Shown here piece by piece: positions 35,625 through 48,400 of a stretch of DNA of 62,000 nt. Within the stretch, counting starts at the first letter, position 1. Each line of letters opens with the position of its first letter. The notes under the pieces are model-generated. The model searched no databases. It saw nothing but the letters and a program-made list of their open reading frames with translations, and had not been told where the DNA came from. The stretch is from Lingula anatina (lineage: Eukaryota > Brachiopoda > Lingulata > Lingulida > Lingulidae): contig NW_019775700.1 of the NCBI RefSeq assembly GCF_001039355.2, positions 1 through 62,000 of the forward strand, given 5' to 3'. The position numbers and the translations under genes were made by a program.

Positions 35625-38285
35625 ACCCTTAAACCTACTAGTAAGCTAGTGTGGAGCAAGGAGGAAGCCTTCTATAATGGAGATCTATTGTCATTTGTAA
35701 GGCACATTTCTAGTCAAGTCGTGACAGAATATCTCAGGCCTGTCCTATCATGGCTTATTGTGATGGAGATCTGATATCATCTGTAAGGCGCATTTCTTGT
35801 TAAGATGTGACAGATTATGCAGTACTTGGATACTCAGAGTATGGTAGCCTGATATGACAGACTAGCATAGTTCTCCCATTGTACGGTGTATTTCTAGTCT
35901 ATATGTGACACTCTAGTTCAGTTCCTAGTGTTTTCTGCAGGCAGGATGATGATTTACAGTCTAAACTCTCTGTTGTCCCACCCACTTATTGTAATTGATG
36001 GAAGTCCCATGCGACCAGACAGGCTTGCTATGTGTAGTGAAATCTTAATTACATATTGAAATGCATTGGGTATACTGCATACCCTTTTAACAGCCAGTAT
36101 TCATCTGCATTTAATTTGATGCAACATTATATATAACTTAACTTAACACCAATAGGGCAATAAAAAAAAAGTGACATAACCAGTTTTTATTCTCCATGAT
36201 TTTTTGAATAAAAGTTTCAGCCACAGGGGCAGATGCAGGATATTTTCAGACAGTTTTCCAAATTATCCTATGTTAATCCATCCTCCATTTTTGACCCTCT
36301 TCTAACAGAAAATAATTATACGTCGTCCATCATATTAACTTAAAAATTATAACCATCTTTCAGAAGACCCAGAAGATGGCTTCCTCCCCCCCCCCCGGAT
36401 CTGACCTCGTGAATCCAGCTTGTGGCTTCTCAGGGCTTAAGTTCCCATTGACACCATAGCCAGATGTCATCTCCACACCCGGGGATCAATACTCTATTGA
36501 TCTCCTCATGGCCATAGCCTTTTAATTGTCTGACACCTTGATTATTAGGGGAGAGCCAGAGGGAAATATTGATCTCTCTTGTTGAACTGTTTGTGAAGTA
36601 CATTGTATGCTGGGGACTTTGCAAATACAGGTTAATTGTAGAAAAATAAACGATTTAAGTTATGAAAATATTTCTTGGGTTCACTTCCCAGTCCTTGTTT
36701 TCTTTCCAACTTTCAAAACTGGGACTGAAGTCTACGAGGGTCATATGCAAGATCAATATTTCTTCAGTATCTCCCCAAGCTGTTTGTTTGACACACAATC
36801 AAAAACATGTCGGGTCATATTTAGATCAATAAAGTTGCTGCCCCCTCCTCCTTTCCCCACCTAGCAGAGTGAGAAAGTGAATTGAAAAAGGAGTAATAAA
36901 AAAGTTACATTAAAGGAGGGGGGGGGGACTTGTGAAGGGGGGGCTGAATTTATTGATTTGAATTCAGCCCACGTTTAATTGCATGGTCGCTAGTTAAGAT
37001 AATACTCAGTTGTAGAATATGTTATGTGAAGTTCTGTGTTGCGGTGTTTCTGAAGCTTTATCAGAAAAATTACTTCACATATCGATTGACCAACAGTCAA
37101 GGCAGAAATTAGCAAGCAGAATAAATTCTTATGAGAACTTGGGCTCTCAGGGTGCAGATTTAAAGATTAATGATTTATCAAAACTGATCTTTTCTGCCCA
37201 GCATTAGCCAGAATACTATATTTCCAGAGCTGAAGGTGTCCTACTGCTTTTATACTCCGAAACTATTAGTAAAATACTAAAATCAGCTTTTAGAAATATT
37301 TTATAAAATAATTTGATATTGACTGGGACCTAGCATCAGGCATTTCCTGTTGGTAAAATACAAAAATAACTTTTAAAATGGGCAAAAATGGTCAGATTAA
37401 TTAATATCAGGTACTAGTACATAATTTTATATAGCATTTTTGTGCTTTTACTGGATGGAATAGAACTATAGAGTGGTCTGCTTTAATTTTTGTTGCTACC
37501 ACTCAATAGTAATGTTCTTATTATTAGAAATAATGATTAAAAAAAAAAAAACATCTGTAAAATTCACAATCTTCCCCATTGAAAATTTCAAGTAATTACT
37601 GCATACAAGAACAAGTACAGGTTCCAGTAAGAGACATAACATCACAGTCAGTAGTTATAGAGGATCTGTTTCCTATTTTTATTCAGTAGAACTATTACTG
37701 ACTTTAAAAAAATTAATTAAAATATACTGGCAGCAATTCAATTGGATGGATAAGTAAAAGGTGAACACTATTTAAAAAAGGTATGATTTTGTTCCATTTA
37801 AAGTGGGCAACACTTGTGTTATTTTTATCTAATAGATGTCACAGGAAGTCGAGCCTGAATGAATTAATAACAGATGCGTTCATACCAGTTGTTCACAGAT
37901 CACAATATTTTACACCAATACGAAGCTCAAGTGCTGAACAAGGACAGTAGTTCTAGAATTAAAATCATGTCAAGTTATGACATTTATTAAATAAGCAGTT
38001 TCCTGTCATTTAACCTGTATATAATAATATTTAAGTAGAATTTACACTCACTGACCTGACGTGACTCTTTTGAAATTCCTGGAAAGGAAATAAACTGTAA
38101 ATCTTTGCCTTCAAATACCCCCAGAACTATTGCAGAATATTCATGTAGCTTATGCACCAGCAGTAGCTAACAAAACAGCACACATATCTACGTATGAATT
38201 ATATTGCTTATGGTGGTTGAATTTTCTGAGCAGAAGTATTTTATGTCCCCAAGGACTATCTTCATTTTGGTAATAAAATAGATAC

Positions 38286-38322
38286 TACTACTACTACTAC
38301 TACTAATAATAATAATAATAAT
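38286..38322. repeat. (ACT)n(AAT)n microsatellite
   Basis: About seven act units run directly into about six aat units. Confidence 0.9.
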
Positions 38323-39039
38323 ACAGAGAGTTCCAAAGATGGTAGATTATGGATGAAATAATTTGTAATAACCTCAAACTTTGAGGTACAGTCAGTGAGT
38401 AAATATAATAAAAAAAACAAAGACAAACATGCTTACAATATATTGTGAACTTACAATTTTTTTAACTGCACTGCACTATAAGTAGTTATAATGATATTGA
38501 TTAAAAATATATATTGGGTATATATATAGTGAATAAGTAAATATTGCAAGGCACTCATTGCACACAGACCTCCACCAAGGTGCTCAATTCCCATTAAGAA
38601 CTAATGTAAGGATAGCCGCCAAAATTCAGTCTTCCAGTCTCAAAACAACACTATGTCATAATAAGGTCCTATTAGGGGCATTTCACGATAAATGTCAGTG
38701 ACCTAGCTACTACACACTAACTCTTGGGGAGAAATGCGTAGTTCATTTAGAAGTCACACCCACGGAAAGCCCGACACCACAGATCAATACCTGCTATTGA
38801 TCTGCCTTGATATCAACAGAGTTAATGAGGGTTAGATGACAGGGAGAGTTAGGAGATCATATGATGATGAAGGCTGTACTAGATCTTCATTATGGTGGGG
38901 GGGGGGGGGTAGATGGCATTGTTAAAGGTCTGCCCTTACAGAAATCTCCTATAGGGTCCTACAGGAAAAAGGCCCCAAATCCTTAAGGGTCCTGAAGACC
39001 TAGAAAGGAATCTGTAGAAGCCCTGTGGAGTCCCATAGA

Positions 39040-39102
39040 GTCCTGTATAGTTCCTGTAGAGTCCTGTATAGTTCCTGTAGAGTCCTGTATAGTTCCTGTA
39101 GA
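39040..39102. repeat. 21-bp minisatellite, 3 copies
   Basis: Unit gtcctgtatagttcctgtag plus a, three near-perfect copies, within a longer degenerate region (38940-39120) built from cctgtag/cctatag motifs. The NYTGLYR repeat it encodes on the minus strand is a by-product. Confidence 0.85.
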
Positions 39103-40270
39103 GTCCCACTATCCTATAGGACATTCTGCAGGAAAATTTTGTTAGCGTGAATTGACAGTTTCACTCTGTTTAACTTTTAGAGCAAATCAACTTTGCTGAA
39201 GAGATTGAAAAAGGGGTAAAAAAACAAAAGTAAGTAAAAGAAAATTATGAATATGATGTAATGGCTATGCAGGAGATAGGATAGAGAAAAAAACAGATGG
39301 TGAGGGTTTACAGGGAGGTCCAGGAAATTTGGAAAGAGGTCCAGAGGGAGGTGGGGAGGGGGATATTACATTGTTGAACTTATATATTACTTAATTAAGT
39401 ACTAGAAAGTTGATTGCATTATCTCCTGCAAGGTTGTTTATGATGCTTGTATAATACTACTAGTAGTAGTAAGGTCAGGCCCATAGCCAGCAATTTCAAA
39501 AGGGGGGGTTCTTTCTCTGAAAAAGTGGACTTTGTGTACCTGGATAAAATTTTACCCAGAGAGGGGACCTTTCTCCCTGGCTACAGGCCTAAAGGTGTTG
39601 TAGTCAATTATTTATTGTAAATATTATTTTATTTATTTATCATATTTTGAATGAACTTGTAGTTTTTGATGGACCATGTCATAAGTATACATAGTTATAA
39701 ATTCCACCAGTCATATACCACCCATAGATCAAAACTAACCACTTCCCCAGAAAAACCTCGTACCAGTAATTTACAGTAAACCCATTTCACTGGTACATTG
39801 GCTACAGCAAGATCATTTTCCTAGTGCAATAATGTGGCTACCCAGGCTGTTGGGAACATTTTTAGGTAGTCCACAGCATCCTCATCATTACTGTATTCCT
39901 TGCGATATGTGTATATCATTACTTAAAAGGACAATTTATATGCGCGTGTATACTTGTACAGCAAATCTTTATTTAATGACGAACATCCAAATCTCATTAA
40001 TGATAAAAAATGATTTCTGAGGTTGAACATCAAAGGTGGATCATGTTACTGGAATGATGTATTGCTCAGTGCCCAGTGGTTGTTAGGAAGTACCCAAGAA
40101 CAACATACTCCACATCTTCATAGCATTGAGTAGAAGATCAGGGAAAACGACTTCACCATGGAAACAACCAATTAGTGACTTTAAGAGTGGAGTGAGAGGT
40201 AGACCATATATCATCTCCACTGGTACTATATACTACCTGTATTCTTGGCTTGGGTCAGACGTAGCGTAGC

Positions 40271-40427
40271 GTAGATCTAGTAGACTTGCGTTATATACGG
40301 TGTTCTAGGATTGAGGGGTTAGAGCTGTGGTGTATTAACTACCAGGTTAGACTGGAGCGTTTTGGTGGATATTTGTGAAGGTTAAAGCCACACGGAATGT
40401 TAACATGTACCCTCATATCATGTACTG
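40271..40427 (+). other. possible proximal KCNAB leader exon
   Basis: The sequence ends at a consensus donor (gtactg|gtaagt, last exon base 40427). ATG at 40405 gives only 7 codons, and joining to the shared exon at 48387 would create TGA at the junction. It is therefore a non-coding leader if real, most likely spliced to 42328. The upstream limit is not defined. Confidence 0.3.
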
Positions 40428-40955
40428 GTAAGTTAATAGTCGCTATCTTGTATTTTTTTATTGCTGCTTAATTTTATTTATTTTATCTTTTGGATTTAAA
40501 GACATTTTTGTTTGTTATTTCCCTTCATATCGGTGAGAAATTGACTGACTATAATGATAGAATTCCTGAAACCCGAGGAAAAAAATCTATACTTTTTGAT
40601 GAGGTGATTCTGTGCCTGCTTCAGTCCGCCTGTAATTGATATTCAGAGGGCTGCACACTGAATTTCCGTTGTCGTGGATCTTCTTCTTTCCTTTAAAGTC
40701 TGTCTGGGTTTCAACTCCCAAGGCAAAGGAGTACTCTTTGGAAAAAGATGCTCATCCTGGGGCTTTAAAAAGTGATCATGAAAGGAATTAACCTATTTTC
40801 CTCAAGCGCTGTGTGGAGATAAAAGTCGCCTTTAAAGGTGATTATAGTGGATTATAGAGCTGTGGAGATTGTGAGAATTTTCATGGTGAAATCACTTGAA
40901 CAGTCTCTTGACATTTTAAAAACTGAAGATGTGCTTGTTTATAATGAAGATAGGG

Positions 40956-40958
<3 letters not shown>

Positions 40959-41022
<64 letters not shown>
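40959..41022. repeat. (CT)n microsatellite, about 32 units
   Basis: Uninterrupted ct run in the presumed KCNAB 5' intron. It produces an artefactual Leu/Ser-repeat frame. Confidence 0.95.
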
Positions 41023-41027
<5 letters not shown>

Positions 41028-42327
41028 ATTTGGCCTACAGTAGTATAGTTGTCTTAGTATGTGACAGTTAAAAAAAAATCACTACTAACTAACTATAATA
41101 ACTATCTGTCATTGGTATAATTTCACGAACACAGTTCAGAAACTTACAACAGATGCTATTTTAATAATCAGGTCTCATGTACAAATCATTTTAATGAGTT
41201 GTGTGGTGGGGATGTTAATAATAAAGTTGGATGTTGCTGGCAAGTGTAGGAAGAAAAAAAATTAAAGTAATCAATTGTTTTACTCTAACTGCACAAGCCT
41301 TATTGTGTTTTGTTCTTGTTCACAAAGTTTTTATCTCTGTTCTGTTTGAAGCTCATCTCTGAAACAGAAAACTTTTGTATCTGTTTAAAAGCAAATTTGT
41401 TTGGAACTGTTCTAGTGTGTCAGAAAAAAATCCGCTCTGGGAAAAATTTGATTGAGGGATGCAAAGGCCTCATTTCCACTTTTTCAGAAAAAGCAACCAC
41501 CCTTTCAAATTGCTGGCTAAAATCCCTGTTATTAAAGCAACAAAATGGCTGCTGTTTTTCCCTCGTCACCCAGGTCTGCAGATTTCCCTTCACCAATTGT
41601 GTACGTTCATTTAAAAAATCTCTTTGAGCTTTTCCAGGCAATCCAGCAGCCTCTCAACAGTAGTGATTCCTCTTTGTTATTCTAATTAATACTTAAGTAA
41701 GTCTAACACCACATGGGCATTGCAACCGCCCTGCACTTTCCCAACAGGTATTGAATTCACCTTGTTAATGGATTCTACGGAGGATGAGCTCATCAATTAT
41801 TCAATATAATTCAGTGTAATAAGGTGCATCATATTTATTGATGTAATATTTTTAAAGCCTTTGGGTGTTTTGTTCTTGATTGCGCAGTTGTCGTCTCTGA
41901 TACATTGAAAGTATTTTCTCCACATTTATAATGTTTGACTCAGGGACTGTTCACATTGAGTTTTATGGATCAGGCTAATGTGCACAAACTCCATGGGGAC
42001 TCTTTCTGAAAGCAATGAGATTGACAGATGAACATGACACTGAAATCATGACCAAAGTGCAGATCAACACATCGGGATCCCTGTGCTCCAAATCCTGGAA
42101 AAACCCCTGAATGAGGTTATGTCCTAATATCATGCAGCTAGCCTGTCTTGGTTAGAGCACTGCCACCTGGTGGTTATTTTTGATCATTGGTCATATATTA
42201 GATTTCTAAAAAAAATTCAAGGAAAGTTCTCATATTTCCATCTTTAAAACCATACTTGTAATATGTTAGGTGTTGTTTGATCAAAGTTATATCTGGAAAT
42301 ATATTTATTTTATTCATTGTTTTTAAG

Positions 42328-42462
42328 GTGTGACCTTTGACCCATACCCCCCACAAGGACGCCAGGTGACGGCCTGCCTCTCGATTGCTGGATGCTTCTG
42401 AACAACAACCGATACTACAGCTATCTGCCTGTCAGCGAAATGAGTTCATTAATACAATACAG
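42328..42462 (+). CDS. KCNAB: KCNAB alternative first coding exon A
   Basis: Acceptor-like cattgtttttaag ends at 42327 and a donor (acag|gtaggt) follows 42462. Coding starts at ATG 42392 (in-frame TGA upstream) and gives [20 protein letters not shown], then IQY and two bases that complete Arg with the next exon (48387). The junction YRNLGKSG matches the conserved Kv-beta YRNLGKSGL. It is 23 codons plus 2. Confidence 0.65.
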
Positions 42463-45400
42463 GTAGGTGACAGTAAAAATGAAAATAAGAAAAAAAAAAA
42501 CACCCATCCCCAACCCTATAATCAACTATCTGTCATTACCTCTCTCTGCTTTGTGTAGTCCATAGTTTATCTCTTTGTAAATTTTGTATTCCCTTTAATA
42601 TGTGGTTTCATTTAGTGAAAAAATTCTTGCTTTATACTGAGTGCAAGAAAATTATGTGTGTTAAAAATTTGGAAAAAGGTCTTGAACTACCAAGCTAGTT
42701 TTATTGTAGTACTTACTATCTGTACGAGAGCAGAGCTGAGGCCTCCCCTTCAGGTGTGTTTTATTTCCAGTCCTCTATCTACACACATCTACCTGAGCTG
42801 ATATTGTGCACCTGACATCAAGTACTCATTGAGTAATAAGACCTCAGGTACAGTGTGAAATCTGCACTAGATCCTGTAGTTATAGGATTTGAGGTGCTGA
42901 AAGAAATATGTACTGGATCACATCTTTGTACCTGGGCTTCATTTTCACAAAGATTTTGAGCTGTAAAATTGTTCTCAACTTTCAGATAAGCAGATCAGGA
43001 TTGAGAAGCAGACATGAGCTTTTTCTATGGAAAAGCAGAAATCTGCTTTTTTAAATTCAATTCTGATGGTTCCTGAGATTCGTCAAGGTTAGGTGTTGGG
43101 TCCCATGAAAAATGTTCCAAGGTTTTTTTTATAACCTAGGCTCATGTCTGGAGAAGTGATCGAGCCATTTGAACACACGCTAACAAATATTAAGATAGAA
43201 GTTCAAAGTTGTCAGAATCAGAGTGAATTATCTGGATGTAGGAGAATTAGAGAGAGAAAAACATTGGGGTCAATGTCAGACACAACCTTGTACAGCAGCT
43301 CATAGTTGTTAGGGTCGGTGTTTTATCAGGGTGTAGTGGAAGAAGAAAAACATTGGGGTCGTTGTCAGACATAACCTTGTAGCTCTCCCACCCAGTCCTG
43401 CAGCCGTCTCTCTGATCATACGTGTACTAAGCTGGCACATAAAGCTCATTCCTCTGCTCCGTTTCACCTGCGGCTATCACCTGGGTGTTTATACTACAAG
43501 AAACAGAGATTGTCTGATATGTTAACTCTCAGCGGGAAGCCAGAACCAACAGCCAAAAAAACTCTTTTTATTTGTACCTGCAGGTGCATGTTTTATAGGT
43601 TGGTTTACACTTATTAAATTCTGGTTCAGTTCTGAAGCATGCCTGGTTTGCACTGGTTTTGAGTAACTTTGCATGGTTTTTTATCACTAGTTACTGGGCT
43701 TAGGCTTTTGTGTTTAATAATTGGCAAAGGAAAAAAATTCATCAAAGGGCTCAGTACTGTTTATTGGTATTTTGTAATAAAAATTGAACTGGTATGTATG
43801 AGAATAAAAGAAAAGAACAATTGTGTTCAGCTTGAAACTGTGAAGGTTAAAAAAAGTTTCAAATGTTGTGATCACTCTTAGGTTGCAGCAGTGGGGCTGT
43901 GCTGATTCCCTTAGTGTAAACTGACCTTTTAGAGAACAGAATGTGAGTTCAGGCATGGTGGATGGTGTCTACAGCATGCTCTGGGAATGTTTCCATCATC
44001 ATGTCTTAGTTGGGAAGACATGCCCGCAGACGACAGTGTGGAGAAATTTTCATTCATACCATGCAGATAGTGAAGTGAATGAATGAGACTGAAATACTGC
44101 ACAGATGGGCTAGGGGGCTTTTTTTTTTAATCTCATTATTCCATTATGGTTTGCTTTACGTACACAACAATTTTGTAGGATTTTATTTTGTATTTCATCA
44201 CTGGCTGTGAAAAGCTATATATATTGTATCAGAGGAGACACCTTGGAGAAGTGGTAACATGCGTATTAGTACAGCGTTTTAGAAGGTTTTATATTCAACT
44301 ATTCTTTCTGTCATCACAGTCAGTGTTTTATGGGCTTTCATATGTGACCAGACAGGTTAGGGAGATACAACAGACAGTAATGGGGAGATGACTGTTTATG
44401 TAAAAGGAAGAATGATCTAACTGTCAGCAGTAATTGATCACACGGCAGTGTGCTGGAGACCTCTAGAGACCTGCTGGGGTTCCTGCATGACCAGACAGCT
44501 AGTGTGAATAATAAAATATATCATTTTATCGGGAGCTAGGTTGTTCCCAGGGAGCCTTCCTGCCATCATGTAGAAGGCCTCTGGGCTCAAAGGATGGCCT
44601 ACCTTTTCAAAAACGGCTGGAGGGCTTATGAATTTTTTTTTTGGGAGTGACAGTATTTTTGTAGTTGGACTCCCTGTAAATTGATGACCAAAATTCTTAG
44701 GACTCCATGTACTAGTACTCCATATCCTGGGGAAACCCCTGATTGATCCTGGGGAAACCCCTGATTGGGAGTGTTCACAATGTGTAATCTCTCTAACAGG
44801 GGACTTACACTGATACAGAGACAATACTCTGGCTAGTGCAAAAGGTGGAAGAGGGGCAATTGTATCAACTATCAAATTATAATATATACGTTTAATACAG
44901 CACATAGATAAAGTGTTAGAAGTGACTGGTTTTGTAAATAAAACAGACAAGCGAAAAATATTGAGTTACCTGTCACCAAGATCCATAACGGCAAATGATG
45001 GGAGAAGATTTCAATCTGGACTTGCTAGTAGGCACGTATTAACAGCACCACACAGAATTTAATGCATTTTGATTTTTGTAAGGTCGATGTAGATTATCCA
45101 AGTTGGATCAGTTGCATTGTAAGTTGCTATCTTCCATTCTGAAACTTACGATTTTTATTTGTGTTGAATTTCCTATTTTGAACTGCAATCTGTCTTAATT
45201 GGTGTTTATACTTACAGGCAATTCCAGGCCTGAAGAAAATAACACAAATTTAAAGGGAATTACGATGTATTGACATACTTGTGTGCAACTGGGGTACTAT
45301 AAGATTATCTAATTGAACCACATTTACTAGTATGGAGTTTTCTCCAAGTCTTCAAATATTTCTTAACTGGTAATATTTGTATGCATATGGTGTCACTTGT

Positions 45401-48400
45401 GAAGAAAAAACTGTTAATACAGTCTGGGGAAAAAGGCTCTGATGTGTATGTGTGGAAGATTTTATTCTATCAGTAAAATATTACTCAATGTATAGGATTT
45501 TAATTGGGCCAATATTATTCAATATATAGGGTATATAATCACATTACGTGGCACGTATTAGAGCTGTAGCCACACTTTCACCACCTGTTCGTAACATTTA
45601 TTGACTGAGTTCATAACGTAAGTAATAAGACATGTTCACTCTAGGTCTGAGACTGCTTTAGCTCAAAAATCTGTGAAGGAAGCATTTTATTTACCCATAT
45701 CATAGAGCTACCATTGAATTTGAGATTGATGGGAAGTTCAGAGAAATTTTTAACGGTATTTTATTGTTTTGAGATTGAATTTTAAGTTAATCACCTAAAA
45801 AGGACCTGCTAACTTATCAGACCTAGACCTCGCTAGTATTTAATACCATAGTTTTTAAATCGATTGAGGACTTTAAAACAAAACATGAGTTTGGAAAATA
45901 AGATTTTTCCCAATGTATTTGATAATTCCCGTTAATCCATGTTGAAAGACACTTGTTGTTAGATGCTATGTTTAAATTTAAGACTCAAGTCAGTCTGCAG
46001 TGATCCCGTGTGAATGCGTCTTGTAGACATGAGGAAATCCACCAGGAACCTCAGCTGTGGAAGATACAGCACTGCTACCAACCAATAACAGACCCCGTCT
46101 CACTCAGCCTGGTTTGAAACTCACATTACTGGTGGAGCTTTTCACCAAACGCTAAAGAAGCTGGTGGTACTGGGTGAAAGAAGACTTCAGATATCTGATC
46201 CTTTTTTTTCCTGTAAATTTGGTAACAAATAAGCTGTTTGCTAGATTTATTGGTTTGTGGACACCACTTATTCACTTTTCTTAGTATGCTGAATATGGAC
46301 AATGCGCTGTGTTCATAGACATGTAACAATTGGATACTTGTGTCTGAAGACGTATAACAATTGGAATTGCCGTGTTTCAGTATAAATAACAATAGAATTT
46401 TCTGTATTTCAAGACATAAAACATAGGATTTGTTGTGTTTGAAGACATATATTACAATTGGAATTTCTGTGTTTGAAGAAAAATAACAATTGGAATTTCT
46501 GTGTTCACAGACATATGATAATAGGAGTATCTAGAAAATACTGTGTTGTTTCCTATAAGTAAACAAACCAATCAGGGGTTGAATGTAACGAGAAGGGGAC
46601 TTGTATGGTGGCTGTTGGATATTCCTAAATGCCTTCTGAGGTTGTCAAAATGAGCCGATTTCTGGAATCTCTCTTTGAATATTCTGCTGCAAAAAAGAAG
46701 CAACTATCTTTTTACAGGTGAATGGTTAAGACAGTTGACTTGTTAAAATTTTTCTACATAAGAGATTATATATTTGTGGATCTGCATGCATACCTGCATG
46801 TGTGTGCGTGTTTGTGTGTGGGCACGCATGCATGTTTTCTCCTGTACATGAGTATTTTGCTACTACGGCAGTTTGAGAAAGAGATAAAAAACAATATATA
46901 TATTATATTGCCTTTGAAAAAAAATTATTACTTGATACATCATTAATAGGAATTGATTTTTATAGCAATATTTACTGTTTCACTCTCCATAGGTGTTTCA
47001 TAGACTGTAGCTGATGTAGTCTTTGTAGTAATAATTAGCTTATAGTGGGATTTTCCTGGAATTTGACCTTCATGAGCTACATTACTTTTTGCACAGAAAT
47101 ATAATTTCACCTTGGAAAACTAATGTTTGCTTAGCAAATTCTGCCTCTGAAATGTGGGAACCTGATCATTTGGTCATTGATCATTTGGAATATGGTAAAT
47201 GGAATTCCTATTAGATCTTCAAAGAAATATATCTATTATGTTTCACTTTACTACTCAGAAACCTCATTTCAGCGATTGAATCTTTGCAAACTGTACATTT
47301 TGCTTTAACTGCTCGGATCACTTGGAATTTTATGTCTTGGTAATTGCAGTTTTGCTTATTTTAACATATAAGAAAGAATTCTAGTATTTTTTAAACATCT
47401 GTTAATGTTTAGAAAGGTGAAGTCAATAGCCAGCTATTTCCGGGGCTCATGTATAATGTGGCAATACAGCATGGACCAGCTTGAATCAAAATTCTTGGTA
47501 ATATCTAATTATCCCACGATAGGATTCCAGGAAGCTTCAGGAGGCCACAAATTATGCTCACTGCAAGAGAAGATAGGGGGAAAAATTGACCAGATTATTT
47601 CCAGCACTTGTCTGTGCAGATTGTTAGCATTCCCAATTATCCTGAGGCGTGTGCCAGTTGAGATACGGGAGTTTTCTCATTACGTTGAAGACCAGGTTTC
47701 AAATGGTTTCCAGTGACCTTCATCAGGGTTAAGAAAACTTGGCGCTTTCGAACATGATTTTTGTTAAACAGTTAGCGTAAACTGACATTTAAGCCAGCTT
47801 GTTTTTCTGTGGATAGGCATGTTTTTTTTCCCTTTTAGTACCATTCTAAATACCTGCAGTGTTCTACTAGTATTGAATCTAAATGATTGGAAATGTTAAT
47901 ATATATTTATATAAGAATTTTTGATTTTATTTAAGTATTTTTGCTATCCTGAAAATTTCAGGAAAATCCATCCGAAACTTTTTGAGGACAAGAAAAAACA
48001 GAAAAATGAAAGTGATAACATTGCTTTGGAAAAGATAAAAATATCCATGGATAAAATTTGTCAGCATTTGTTCATTGTTTCACCTCATGCTCGAACTGCT
48101 ATTATTTTGGGCCCCACTTTCCTCCAAATCCTGCAAACTCTCACTTGATTTTATATATTAAGTTATGAATTTGTACTTTCTCAGAAGATTCACATTTATT
48201 GTAAAAAGTTCAAAATACCAAGAATATTATCCTTAATATGTGCCTTGACTTCAGTTGTCCTTTATGTATTTAGATAATTGTTTTCAGAAAACTAGGAAAG
48301 TATATGTTATTTTACCAGTCATATGCATGGGATGTTAAATATTGTGCTCCAGTTTTAAAGTATTATATATATATCATCGTTTTCAGAAACCTAGGCAAGT

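Larger units (their letters stand above)
34399..40270 (+). other. presumed first intron of KCNAB, left part
   Basis: About 6 kb with no coding exon I can support. Contents are a foldback element (35439-35624), poly(C) and poly(G) runs (36386, 36916, 38897), an (ACT)n(AAT)n tract (38286-38322) and a 21-bp minisatellite (39040-39102). Confidence 0.45.
41023..48386 (+). other. KCNAB 5' introns around the two first coding exons
   Basis: Apart from the exons at 42392 and 46650, no coding sequence can be supported. Other contents: a partial foldback-like patch (41945-42075), a 22-bp tandem repeat (44724-44767) and several frames of 60-170 codons without family resemblance or splice context. Confidence 0.4.

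Noticed and set aside
39040-39102. CRISPR-like or coding repeat (NYTGLYR)
   Set aside because: Direct 21-bp repeats without spacers in eukaryotic intron sequence; a minisatellite explains it.
40405-40427. A third KCNAB coding start (ATG 40405)
   Set aside because: Phase fits the shared exon at 48387, but the join creates TGA; joining to 42328 also meets a stop.
40838-41071. + strand frame with Leu/Ser repeats
   Set aside because: Direct product of the CT microsatellite at 40959-41022.
41310-41627. 105-codon + strand open frame in the KCNAB 5' intron
   Set aside because: No family resemblance, no acceptor or donor in a compatible phase to known exons.
44438-44950. 170-codon minus-strand open frame
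   Set aside because: No recognisable domain, no splice signals, includes the 22-bp tandem repeat; length is within reach of chance for this region.
47405-47716. 103-codon + strand open frame upstream of the KCNAB core
   Set aside because: No resemblance to Kv-beta or other families; no phase-2 donor at its end.
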